A stretch of 9,446 bases of DNA from Spirochaetales bacterium (GCA_007130025.1 SLTF01000118.1:1-9446), one strand, 5' to 3'; shown: positions 1-6,422, counted from the first letter of the stretch. Notes: generated from the sequence alone by a model not told the origin. Made by a program: numbers and translations.

Positions 1-713
1 GCCGGCCGAATGCCGCCGGCGCTTTGGAAGGGTGACTGGGAAATGAAGGCCGCGTCGGCGTTGGGAAGCGAGAAGTGGGTTGCGGTGAAATCGATGAGTT
101 CCTGCGATATCACCGGGTCGACCTCGGGAAGCATGTTTACGGTGAAGAAGGTGCGACCGTGAAACCGCGCCGCCTGCCCGAAGTACTCGTCGTTGTCGCG
201 TGCGATCTGCCGCACGGTGTCCAGCAGGCGCTCACTGGATTCCTCGGTAATGTCCACCAGATCAACGACAAAGTCCTCCGCCTCGGCGAGACTGATTGCA
301 CCGCTTGCCAGCGCACCGAAGAGGTCCAGAATACTCTGTCGAATGCCGGAGAACTCCCGGGTGAAGAGCACCGGTATCTCCTCGCGCAGCAGCGGCCCGT
401 CGACGCCGAGGGGACTCCGCTCGACGTACTCGATATCAAGAATCGCGTAGCCCGAATCGAACTCGCGCATCAGGATGAGCCCATCGGCAACAATGTCGCG
501 GCTCCACGGCCAGACGCCCACGTTGGCGATGGCGTCGTCGTCGATGTTCAGCAGCACAATTGACTCGTGCTCGGGGATTGGAGGTTTGACGTGAAGAAGG
601 GCGTCGTAGAGGCGAAGCTCGAGCACGTCCAGAGCACCCACCACGTTCAACACCGTGAACAGCGCGGCAAACGCCAGCGGTATTACAAAGAGAACCAGAT
701 TGCCTTTCTTCAT
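1..713 (-). CDS. CHASE2-domain membrane sensor, N-terminal part (probable adenylate/guanylate cyclase), runs off left edge
   Basis: Reading the minus strand from an ATG at 713-711 gives 237 codons with no stop down to base 3, so the gene continues outside the window. Residues 6-30 are a hydrophobic membrane/signal segment. Next comes a typical CHASE2 start: an E-L-R-L-Y-D-A-L stretch near residues 32-39, an I-V-L-L-N-I-D-D-D strand near 52-60, and the hallmark V-G-V-W-P-W-S-R near 65-72, then A-I-L-D-I-E-Y. Residues about 95-175 look like a charged helical insertion before the sequence returns to CHASE2-like G-R-T-F-F-T-V-N-M. CHASE2 is an extracytoplasmic sensory domain, usually followed by three membrane helices and a class III cyclase, kinase or GGDEF output; the output lies outside this window. 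A cyclase is favoured by the two cyclase-like genes nearby, which is inference. A GAAGGAG touches the ATG directly, unusually close for a ribosome site; another in-frame ATG lies 14 codons upstream at 755-753, within the inverted repeat. Confidence 0.85.
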   Translation of the reverse strand, partial: MKKGNLVLFVIPLAFAALFTVLNVVGALDVLELRLYDALLHVKPPIPEHESIVLLNIDDDAIANVGVWPWSRDIVADGLILMREFDSGYAILDIEYVERSPLGVDGPLLREEIPVLFTREFSGIRQSILDLFGALASGAISLAEAEDFVVDLVDITEESSERLLDTVRQIARDNDEYFGQAARFHGRTFFTVNMLPEVDPVISQELIDFTATHFSLPNADAAFISQSPFQSAGGIRP

Positions 714-735
714 CTCCTTCCCCTTTGGCGGTACA

Positions 736-758
736 ACTATGCATCGCCCGTGCATAGT
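736..758. repeat. Perfect inverted repeat, 8-base arms, 7-base centre
   Basis: The arms are ACTATGCA (736-743) and TGCATAGT (751-758), separated by TCGCCCG. The repeat lies in the 188-base gap between the divergent CHASE2 gene (start 713) and the secreted-protein gene (start 902). Its left arm overlaps a possible -10 element for the CHASE2 gene. It could be an operator for a dimeric regulator or a hairpin in the CHASE2 leader. No T-run follows, so a terminator is unlikely. Confidence 0.6.
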
Positions 759-765
759 CTGCCAA
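736..765 (-). promoter_or_regulatory. Candidate sigma-70-like promoter for the CHASE2 gene
   Basis: On the minus strand TTGGCA (765-760) matches five of six bases of the -35 consensus. After an 18-base spacer, CATAGT (741-736) matches four of six of the -10 consensus. Transcription would begin near 729, about 16 bases before the ATG at 713. The -10 lies within the inverted repeat, so a bound regulator would block it. Prediction by eye only. Confidence 0.35.
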
Positions 766-792
766 ATTTTGGTGAGTTATGCCATTGGTTGA

Positions 793-821
793 TTGCAGCA
801 GCACCAAAAGCGCGATATATT
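793..821 (+). promoter_or_regulatory. Candidate promoter for the secreted 152-aa protein
   Basis: TATATT (816-821) matches five of six bases of the -10 consensus. Seventeen bases upstream is a poor -35, TTGCAG (793-798). Transcription would start near 828, leaving a leader of about 74 bases before the ATG at 902. I see no other convincing -10 in this gap on the plus strand. Confidence 0.3.
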
Positions 822-901
822 CAAAGCGAACGACCGAGATGCGTCGCTGCCCGCCGTGTGGGGGCGCTCGCGATCGGGGGTTGCTCGACAAGGAGATGCC
901 G

Positions 902-1360
902 ATGCGTACGCTGTTCCGGGTTCTCGCGGTTGTGATGGTGTTGGCTCTGAGTGCGGCATCGCCGCTTTTCGCGCAGTCCAATGAGGATGTAGACCGGCTC
1001 CTGGATCAGGAACGGGCGGCATTTGCAGAAGCTGCGTACTTCATCTTCCTCGCCGCGGGGATAGCGGATGAGACGGAGTCTCCGGCCGAACTGTTCGCGC
1101 GAACCGACTGGTCGCAGTGGGGCCTGCAGCCGACGGCCGCCGACGAGCCGATTCGCTTTGGGCAGTTCTCGTACCTGCTGATGCAGGCGTTTGCGCTTCC
1201 CGGCGGCGTGATGTATCGACTGGCCCCGGGGCCGCGGTACGCAGCGCGCGAAGTGGTCTATCGTGGACACACCCGTGGTTCTCAAGCCTCCGGGCGAAGC
1301 ATGAGCGGTGACGAGGTGTTGCGCATCGTGGGAAGCGTGCGCCGCGCAACCGGAGCGTGA
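902..1360 (+). CDS. Secreted/periplasmic protein of unknown function, 152 aa
   Basis: The start at 902 is preferred over in-frame ATGs at 779 and 896 because AAGGAG at 890-895 sits six bases upstream and because it begins a clean signal peptide. That peptide has Arg at 2 and 6, a hydrophobic core at about 7-19, and a likely cleavage after Leu-Phe-Ala (residue 24). The mature protein of about 128 residues has no cysteine, so it is not a lipoprotein. Residues 85-145 include F-S-Y-L-L-M-Q-A-F, G-G-V-M-Y-R-L, G-P-R-Y-A-A-R-E and S-G-D-E-V-L-R-I-V-G. This layout faintly recalls S-layer-homology (SLH) repeats, but the similarity is too weak to assign a domain. I recall similar exported proteins from spirochetes without a known function. 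It lies between the CHASE2 sensor and the cyclase-like pair, so a role in envelope sensing is possible but unproven. Confidence 0.8.
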   Translation: MRTLFRVLAVVMVLALSAASPLFAQSNEDVDRLLDQERAAFAEAAYFIFLAAGIADETESPAELFARTDWSQWGLQPTAADEPIRFGQFSYLLMQAFALPGGVMYRLAPGPRYAAREVVYRGHTRGSQASGRSMSGDEVLRIVGSVRRATGA

Positions 1361-1424
1361 CCGCCGCTCAGGCAGGCTGATTCTTTATACACCGAACTGT
1401 TCCCCAACTCACTCCGTTGTGATA

Positions 1425-1440
1425 GCATGCAACCGCATGC
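1425..1440. repeat. Two GCATGC palindromes four bases apart
   Basis: GCATGC occurs at 1425-1430 and 1435-1440, separated by AACC, in the 130-base gap before the first cyclase-like gene. Six-base palindromes are common by chance, but two together in a leader may mark a regulator site. No convincing promoter was found in 1361-1490. The second copy contains the alternative ATG at 1437. Confidence 0.3.
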
Positions 1441-1490
1441 GTGTTCGATCCCGACTGCGGAATCTGTGTATCCGGGCTCTCACCCAATCC

Positions 1491-2357
1491 ATGGACATCA
1501 AGACCATGGTGGCAATTGCGCGGCGGGTGGTTGGCTCGTACGATCTGCACGAGCGCTGTGGATTTCCCCACAGTGTTGCCATTCCCAACCGAGACGCTGC
1601 CGCACAGATCATCGAAGACATGATCGCCTCTTCCAACTTCCTGGTTTTTGTTTCACTACTGATTGAAGTGAACCGGAAAGGGTTTATCGGGCGCAAAATC
1701 CCCATTCGTGGTATCGATCACATCGTCTCCGAGGTGATGGACGCCGGCATGGTGTACGATCCGGAGACCCACAGCTTTGTGGAGATGTCCGGGGGGCGAC
1801 AGACGGCCAACTGGGGTGTCATCCGGGAAGGCGACGTGCACACCTTTGGCTTCCTGCGGTTTGACATCGTGGGAAACTCTCGACTGGTACGCGAGTACGA
1901 TGAATCGGTGGTCATGAAGGCGTACGGAGATCTTCGGGATATCATTCACACCATCATCGAGCGGCGGAACGGGCGGCTCTGGGCGTGGGAGGGGGACGGC
2001 GGTCTGGCGGCGTTTTTCACCGATGAGGTCAACAGTGCGGCGGTGCTCTGCGGAATGGAAATCCTCAGCGAGCTGGTGCTCTACAACGCGCTTCAATGCC
2101 CCCTCGACGAGCCGCTGCGGCTGCGTCTTGCCGTCCATAGTGGGACCAGCGAGTATCGCAGCAACGTCGAGGACGTTCAGAGCGCCACCGTCAAGAAGGT
2201 GTACCAGATCGAATCAAATCATACACAACCGAACTCTCTGACCGTCTCGGATTCGGTGTTTTACTCGCTGGACCCCCTGATTGAACCGTGGTTTGTACCG
2301 GTGGGCACGGAGGGCGATACGAGCTGTTTCCGCTACACGGTGGCGTTCGAGACCTAG
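1491..2357 (+). CDS. Class III nucleotidyl cyclase-like protein (C1-like, metal-site half), 288 aa
   Basis: Residues 1-115 form an unassigned N-terminal region rich in predicted helix, including S-Y-D-L-H-E-R-C-G-F-P near 16-26 and a possible winged or helical part at about 35-90. From residue 118 a cyclase homology domain is visible. F-L-R-F-D-I-V-G carries the first metal-binding Asp (125), G-R-L-W-A-W-E-G-D-G carries the second (169), and L-R-L-A-V-H-S-G occupies 211-218. The final catalytic motif, normally V-N-x-A-x-R, reads V-K-K-V-Y-Q (234-239): Lys replaces the Asn and Gln replaces the transition-state Arg. The Lys before GD that reads the purine is also missing (Ala 165). Alone it probably cannot cyclise ATP or GTP, or does so unconventionally. 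The start is uncertain: 1491 has no clear ribosome site, and an in-frame ATG at 1437 would add 18 residues. It is followed after 20 bases by a related gene and is probably cotranscribed with it. Confidence 0.8.
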   Translation: MDIKTMVAIARRVVGSYDLHERCGFPHSVAIPNRDAAAQIIEDMIASSNFLVFVSLLIEVNRKGFIGRKIPIRGIDHIVSEVMDAGMVYDPETHSFVEMSGGRQTANWGVIREGDVHTFGFLRFDIVGNSRLVREYDESVVMKAYGDLRDIIHTIIERRNGRLWAWEGDGGLAAFFTDEVNSAAVLCGMEILSELVLYNALQCPLDEPLRLRLAVHSGTSEYRSNVEDVQSATVKKVYQIESNHTQPNSLTVSDSVFYSLDPLIEPWFVPVGTEGDTSCFRYTVAFET

Positions 2358-2377
2358 GGGACGGGGTACACGCAACC

Positions 2378-3403
2378 ATGGAGATCGTTGTCTACACCAA
2401 CAGCGCGCGCACTCGAACCTGTTTTGACGCGATCGCGCGAAGCCGAAAATACGCGCTTGCCTTCGAACCGCTTGAGCGCCTTGATGGTTGGATCAAAAAC
2501 GGACACAACGGCGCCCCGGCCCTGGTCTACGTTGATTTGACGGGGTCACCCGATGCCGATGCAGTGATGAAGCGACTGTCGCGAACACAGGGGAAGCCGT
2601 TCTGCGTCATCGACGCCCGCAACAGCGTTGACGATCCCGCCGGGCTCTTCCGTGCCGGGGCGATGGACTACGTTGGACGCCCGGTGTTTGCGGCGGGCAT
2701 CACGGTGAAGCGCATCGATGAGGTGGTCTCCTTTGTTCGGAGTGCGTACCCGGACCTCACGGCCGGTCGCACGGAGTCCGCCCCGAGCGGTTCTCGCAGC
2801 GAGAAGGGCACGGTGTCCGCCAAGCGCTCCAGACCCTCCGGCGATACGTGGGACTCGGTACAACTCGACCGCGAGTACACCTTCGCGATGCTCTTCGCGG
2901 AGCTGGACAACGTGGTCGACTACGAGGCGAAGACCAGCCCGGGATTCACCGCATCGCTGTCTGAGGCGTTCTCACGGCTGGTGGAGCGGGAAGTGGCTCC
3001 GTACCAGGGCCGGCTCTGGATGTGGCGGGACTACGGCGGATTGGTACTCTTTCCGTTTAACGGCAAGAGCTGTCCGGCACTGGTTTCCTGTATCCGACTG
3101 GTGCTCAACCGACCGATTGAGAACGTACAGTCGTTTCATCTCAACACCCCGCTCTCGTTCCGCCTTGCATTGCATCTGGGCAACACCGTCTATCGGCACA
3201 AGGGTGAGACGGGGCACATCGTCTCCGACTCGGTGAACTTCATCCACCATCTGGGGCAGAAGTTTACCCCGCCGTCGGCGTTCACAATCACCTCGGAGGT
3301 GCACCGGCTGGTACCGCAGGGACTCGCCGATCTCTTCGTTCCGCTGGGAAATTTCGAGCAACGCTCGATCTACCGCATGCGGCTCCCGGTCAAGCCTCGC
3401 TGA
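2378..3403 (+). CDS. Receiver-like plus degenerate cyclase-like protein (C2-like half), 341 aa
   Basis: Residues 1-120 resemble a response-regulator receiver: a strand at 2-6, A-L-V-Y-V-D with Asp53 at the phospho-acceptor place, and A-G-A-M-D-Y-V-G-R-P at 93-102, matching the usual G-A-x-D-Y-x-x-K-P with Arg for Lys. The early acidic pair is absent, so phosphorylation is doubtful. A Ser/Arg-rich linker (about 128-155) leads to a cyclase homology domain. There F-A-E (Glu175) replaces the first Asp, and G-R-L-W-M-W-R-D-Y-G replaces the GDG motif, with Tyr219 at the second metal position. D-S-V-N-F-I-H-H (284-291) keeps the transition-state Asn287 but has His for Arg. This is the mirror image of the losses in the preceding gene. 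The start at 2378 is 20 bases after that gene's stop, with a loose G-rich AGGGGACGGGG at 2356-2366. The last 14 bases overlap the convergent gene on the minus strand. Confidence 0.8.
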   Translation: MEIVVYTNSARTRTCFDAIARSRKYALAFEPLERLDGWIKNGHNGAPALVYVDLTGSPDADAVMKRLSRTQGKPFCVIDARNSVDDPAGLFRAGAMDYVGRPVFAAGITVKRIDEVVSFVRSAYPDLTAGRTESAPSGSRSEKGTVSAKRSRPSGDTWDSVQLDREYTFAMLFAELDNVVDYEAKTSPGFTASLSEAFSRLVEREVAPYQGRLWMWRDYGGLVLFPFNGKSCPALVSCIRLVLNRPIENVQSFHLNTPLSFRLALHLGNTVYRHKGETGHIVSDSVNFIHHLGQKFTPPSAFTITSEVHRLVPQGLADLFVPLGNFEQRSIYRMRLPVKPR

Positions 3404-3713
3404 CCTTCCACGCACTGCGTCCGGTGGGTGCAATTACCTCGTAGCTCTCGCTCTCCCGGGGACGCGCCATCATCTCAGCGACCGCCTCTTTCCACACCGC
3501 GTAGTGAGACGTCTGTTTGTGGGTCTCCGTGGCCGCGTGATTGGCATACACCTCGTAGAGCAGGTACTCTCCGCGCCCCTCGGGGTTGCGCAGCACGTCA
3601 AATCGCAGCACGCCCTCTTCGCCGAGCGAGCCTTCGTGGTTGGCCCGGGTTGCGGCTTCAAACTGCTCGATGTACTCCGTCTTCACGTGAACTCGAATCA
3701 CTCGAACGATCAT
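3390..3713 (-). CDS. Antibiotic-biosynthesis-monooxygenase (ABM) family protein, LsrG-like, 107 aa
   Basis: The start at 3713 is fixed by a perfect AGGAGG (3726-3721) seven bases upstream; the open frame extends further but lacks such support. The protein is a single ABM-fold domain. It has an initial strand I-V-R-V-I-R-V-H-V, then A-N-H-E-G-S-L-G-E-E-G-V-L-R-F-D-V (24-40), then L-L-Y-E-V-Y-A-N-H-A-A at 51-61 and H-K-Q-T-S-H-Y-A-V-W (65-74). This pattern, including the late T-x-H-Y-x-x-W, is typical of small dimeric enzymes such as LsrG (phospho-AI-2 isomerase) and YgiN-like quinol monooxygenases. The exact substrate cannot be read from the sequence, and no lsr genes are present here. It lies 61 bases downstream of the PEP carboxylase gene on the same strand, so it may be its distal operon partner, although it also has its own consensus -10. 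Its stop overlaps the end of the convergent cyclase-like gene. Confidence 0.85.
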   Translation of the reverse strand: MIVRVIRVHVKTEYIEQFEAATRANHEGSLGEEGVLRFDVLRNPEGRGEYLLYEVYANHAATETHKQTSHYAVWKEAVAEMMARPRESESYEVIAPTGRSAWKVSEA

Positions 3714-3731
3714 GGCGATGCCTCCTGTCTC

Positions 3732-3737
3732 ATTATA
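3732..3737 (-). promoter_or_regulatory. Consensus -10 element upstream of the LsrG-like gene
   Basis: A perfect TATAAT, preceded directly by GTG, reads on the minus strand. The -35 position holds only G-rich sequence; a TTGGGG lies upstream but 21 bases away, which is too far. If used, transcription would begin near 3725, inside the AGGAGG ribosome site, giving an almost leaderless message. It may therefore be a chance match, with the gene read from the carboxylase promoter. Confidence 0.35.
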
Positions 3738-3774
3738 CACCGATACCGCATACCCCACCCCCAACCGTAGATCC

Positions 3775-6417
3775 CTATACCGCGTTGCGGCTGGCGTTCA
3801 CCGACGGCGCGAGTGACTTGATTACCAGCTTTTCCAGAACCGCGGCGATCTCGGCGGGTTGCTTCTCGCGGAGCATCGCGAGCGCATACTGCTGGATGAC
3901 AACAACCGGAAGGATCATCTGCTCCCGCGTGCGGATGGACTCGAGAGCCGACGGGTTGGCCGCGGGGTGAAGCCCACCTTCGCTCAGACGCGCAAAGGCC
4001 GCTCCGGTACGGTTTGCCTCATCGCGAAGCCGGCACCAGAACGAACCAAAGCGGGGATGCGATTCAAGAAACCCGGTGAGATCAAAGTTCGTTTTGCTCA
4101 GGCTTTGCATCGCGTTCTCGACCATGGTGCGAAAGAAGAGGGATCGGTCGAAGAGCCCACGCAATCGCTCCTCTTCCCCCTCGGCGAAGAGCTCTTCGAG
4201 GCCGCTGCCAAATCCAAAGTAGCCCGGCACGTTCTGCTTCATCTGGCTCCACGCCCCCACAAAGGGAATCGCCCGCAGGTTGTCGAGCGTGATGGGGGCG
4301 CCCGCGTTGCGGCTGGTTGGCCGGCTTCCAATATTGGTCAGCCCGTAGAATCGCAGCGGGGTCACCTGTTCGAGGTAGGGCAGGAAGTCCGGGTGGCGGC
4401 GCAGCTCCATGTAGGCGGCACGGCAACGATCGGAGAGATGGTCGAGCAACGCAACGTCTTCGGGCGCGAGTTGTGGACCGTCGGCGGTGAAGAGGGCGTT
4501 CTCGATTCCCGCGCTGATCAGCTGCTCGAGGTTGTAGCGCGCCACGTCCTCGGTGCCGAACTTGGAGCTGATGGTCTGCCCCTGGATGGTGAGCTGAATT
4601 TCGCGCGATTCGATCTCACGACCGAGTGCCCGGTAGTAGAGGTGAGTGTTGCCGCCGCCGCGCGCGGGTGGACCGCCGCGACCGTCAAAAAAGACCACAC
4701 GGATGCCGGCGTTGCGGGCGACCTGGGTGAGCCGCTGTTTGGCGCGAAAGATCTCCCAGTTGGCGGTGACGTACCCGCCGTCCTTGGTGCCGTCGGAAAA
4801 CCCCACCATGATGGTCTGGGTGTCCCCGCGGTTGGCGAGGTGTTCGCGGTAGATGGGGTCGCGGTAGAGACGATCCATGATGCGGGGCGCGTTCTGCAGA
4901 TCGACGATGCTCTCAAAGAGCGGCACGATGTCGAGCTTCAAAGCGCCGCCACCGGTTCCCGCGCACTGGGCGAGCAGCCATACCTCGAGGACGTCGGCGG
5001 CGGTCATGCTGTGGCTGATGATGTAGCGGTGCACCCCTCGTTCGCCGTTCAGCCGTTGAATCTCAGCAGCGGCCTCAAGCGAGCGAAGCGTATCGCGGCT
5101 GATTCCCTCGGGAAGCGCAGCGGTAATCCCGGCCTTCAGCGGAAAGAGTGTCGCGAGTTGGTGGACCAGGAGGCAGCGCTCCTCGTCTGAGGCCGCATCG
5201 TAGTCCGCGGTTGCCGGCGCGGCATCCAGCATGGGGGAGAGGATGGGCACGATTTCAGAAACCAGGCGGCGATGAACGCTTGAGTCCTGGCGGATGTCCA
5301 TGGAGGCAAAGTGAAAGCCAAAGGTTCGCACCTTCACCAGGAGTTGCTCGACGTGTTCGGCGTAGAGTCCGTGGTGACGGCTCGTGATGCGGTTGAGTAC
5401 CGCGTCGAGGTCGGCGGCAAACTCATCGGCGTTCCGGTAGATGGGCCCATCGGCCTCAACGCAGAGGAGGTCGCCCTCACCGGCGGGCACCGGCGAAGCG
5501 GGCAATATGGTGCGCTCGAGACGCTGCCGGATCTCCTGGACCATCTCGGCGACCCCGGCGAAGGTGAGCCGGGGAGCGAGGGCGCGCAGATCGTTCAGGT
5601 AGAGTGAGAGAATGGTGCGGCGCAAGAGCGCCCCGATCTCAAGCGTGAGGTCTGAGGTGACAAAGGGATTGCCGTCACGATCTCCGCCCGGCCAGAATCC
5701 GAGCTCCACGCGCGGGGCAATGCGAACCCGTTCGCGCGGATCGGTCACCAGGTTTCCCAGTACCCGGCGATGAACCTGCGGTGCCACCGGATAAAAAATG
5801 TGCTCGAGGTACCACAGGAGGCTGCGTGCCTCGTCAAGGGGAGAGGGCTTCTCGGCGTTTTTGAATCGGGTGCCGCCCATCTGCAGCAGGATCTCGTAGA
5901 TCCGGGTGAGGTTGTCCTCCTGGAGCGCCTGCGCGAGGTCGGTGATGATGGAGAGCACCGCATCGGGGTAGAACTGGGTGGGATGGGCGGTGAGCACCAC
6001 CCGGATGCGGTAGTCTTCCAGCAGCGCGAGGTACTCCGCCGCGCGGCCCTCACTCTCGACGCGGTCCACTGTCTCCTTCAGGGTACCCGGGCCGTTCAGA
6101 TCTCGTACCGCGGGGAAGGCGGCATCTTCTACCGCGTCGAAAAGCACCACCTGCCGCTCGACAAGGCGCAGAAAATGGAAGAGGCGGTCGACGATCTGAG
6201 GAAACTTTCCGCTTCCCGCGTGCGCCGCAAAGAACCCTTCCACAATGCGCCGGGGCGGCATTCCCTCTGCCAGGCGTTCGCGGCAGAAGGACTCAAAGAG
6301 CGGCAGCAGCATGCCCGAAGACTCCACCTCCGCGAAGGGCAGTCCCATGAAGAGCCCGTTGTAGACACGGTATTTCAGCGTCACTTTTTCGTGAAACGCC
6401 GAGTGATTTCTGATCAC
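3775..6417 (-). CDS. ppc: Phosphoenolpyruvate carboxylase, divergent type, 880 aa
   Basis: The enzyme adds bicarbonate to phosphoenolpyruvate to give oxaloacetate and phosphate, refilling the citric-acid pathway in the cytoplasm. Length is normal for bacterial PEPC. Family motifs appear in order: V-L-T-A-H-P-T with catalytic His145, G-G-D-R-D-G-N-P (244-251), M-D-I-R-Q-D-S (373-379), S-D-G-T-K-D-G-G with Lys545, a G-R-G-G-x-x-x-R-G-G-G loop with Arg580 and Arg586, I-G-S-R-P (696-700) and L-R-A-I-P-F-V-G-A-W-S-Q (714-725). Two oddities stand out. The loop reads F-F-D-G-R-G-G, with Asp578 where the family has His. The C-terminus ends V-N-A-S-R-N-A-V instead of the usual R-N-T-G. The start is a GTG at 6417 because AGGAGG (6428-6423) lies five bases upstream; an in-frame ATG at 6477 would add 20 poorly supported residues and overlap the divergent gene. 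Confidence 0.95.
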   Translation of the reverse strand: MIRNHSAFHEKVTLKYRVYNGLFMGLPFAEVESSGMLLPLFESFCRERLAEGMPPRRIVEGFFAAHAGSGKFPQIVDRLFHFLRLVERQVVLFDAVEDAAFPAVRDLNGPGTLKETVDRVESEGRAAEYLALLEDYRIRVVLTAHPTQFYPDAVLSIITDLAQALQEDNLTRIYEILLQMGGTRFKNAEKPSPLDEARSLLWYLEHIFYPVAPQVHRRVLGNLVTDPRERVRIAPRVELGFWPGGDRDGNPFVTSDLTLEIGALLRRTILSLYLNDLRALAPRLTFAGVAEMVQEIRQRLERTILPASPVPAGEGDLLCVEADGPIYRNADEFAADLDAVLNRITSRHHGLYAEHVEQLLVKVRTFGFHFASMDIRQDSSVHRRLVSEIVPILSPMLDAAPATADYDAASDEERCLLVHQLATLFPLKAGITAALPEGISRDTLRSLEAAAEIQRLNGERGVHRYIISHSMTAADVLEVWLLAQCAGTGGGALKLDIVPLFESIVDLQNAPRIMDRLYRDPIYREHLANRGDTQTIMVGFSDGTKDGGYVTANWEIFRAKQRLTQVARNAGIRVVFFDGRGGPPARGGGNTHLYYRALGREIESREIQLTIQGQTISSKFGTEDVARYNLEQLISAGIENALFTADGPQLAPEDVALLDHLSDRCRAAYMELRRHPDFLPYLEQVTPLRFYGLTNIGSRPTSRNAGAPITLDNLRAIPFVGAWSQMKQNVPGYFGFGSGLEELFAEGEEERLRGLFDRSLFFRTMVENAMQSLSKTNFDLTGFLESHPRFGSFWCRLRDEANRTGAAFARLSEGGLHPAANPSALESIRTREQMILPVVVIQQYALAMLREKQPAEIAAVLEKLVIKSLAPSVNASRNAV

Positions 6418-6422
6418 CTGTA

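Noticed and set aside
779..901. Longer start for the 152-aa secreted protein
   Set aside because: It would bury the signal peptide behind 41 residues, while an AAGGAG sits six bases before the ATG at 902.
1354..1370. GAGCG/CGCTC hairpin as a terminator after the 152-aa gene
   Set aside because: The stem is only five pairs and no T-run follows directly.
1308..1490. 61-codon N-terminal extension of the first cyclase-like gene
   Set aside because: It overlaps the end of the 152-aa gene and its composition (Cys/Arg rich, no structure) looks non-coding; only the part from 1437 is a fair alternative.
3859..5190. 443-codon open frame on the plus strand opposite the carboxylase gene
   Set aside because: It is the mirror of a strongly conserved PEPC on the other strand in GC-rich DNA; its translation has no recognisable domain and no ribosome site was seen.
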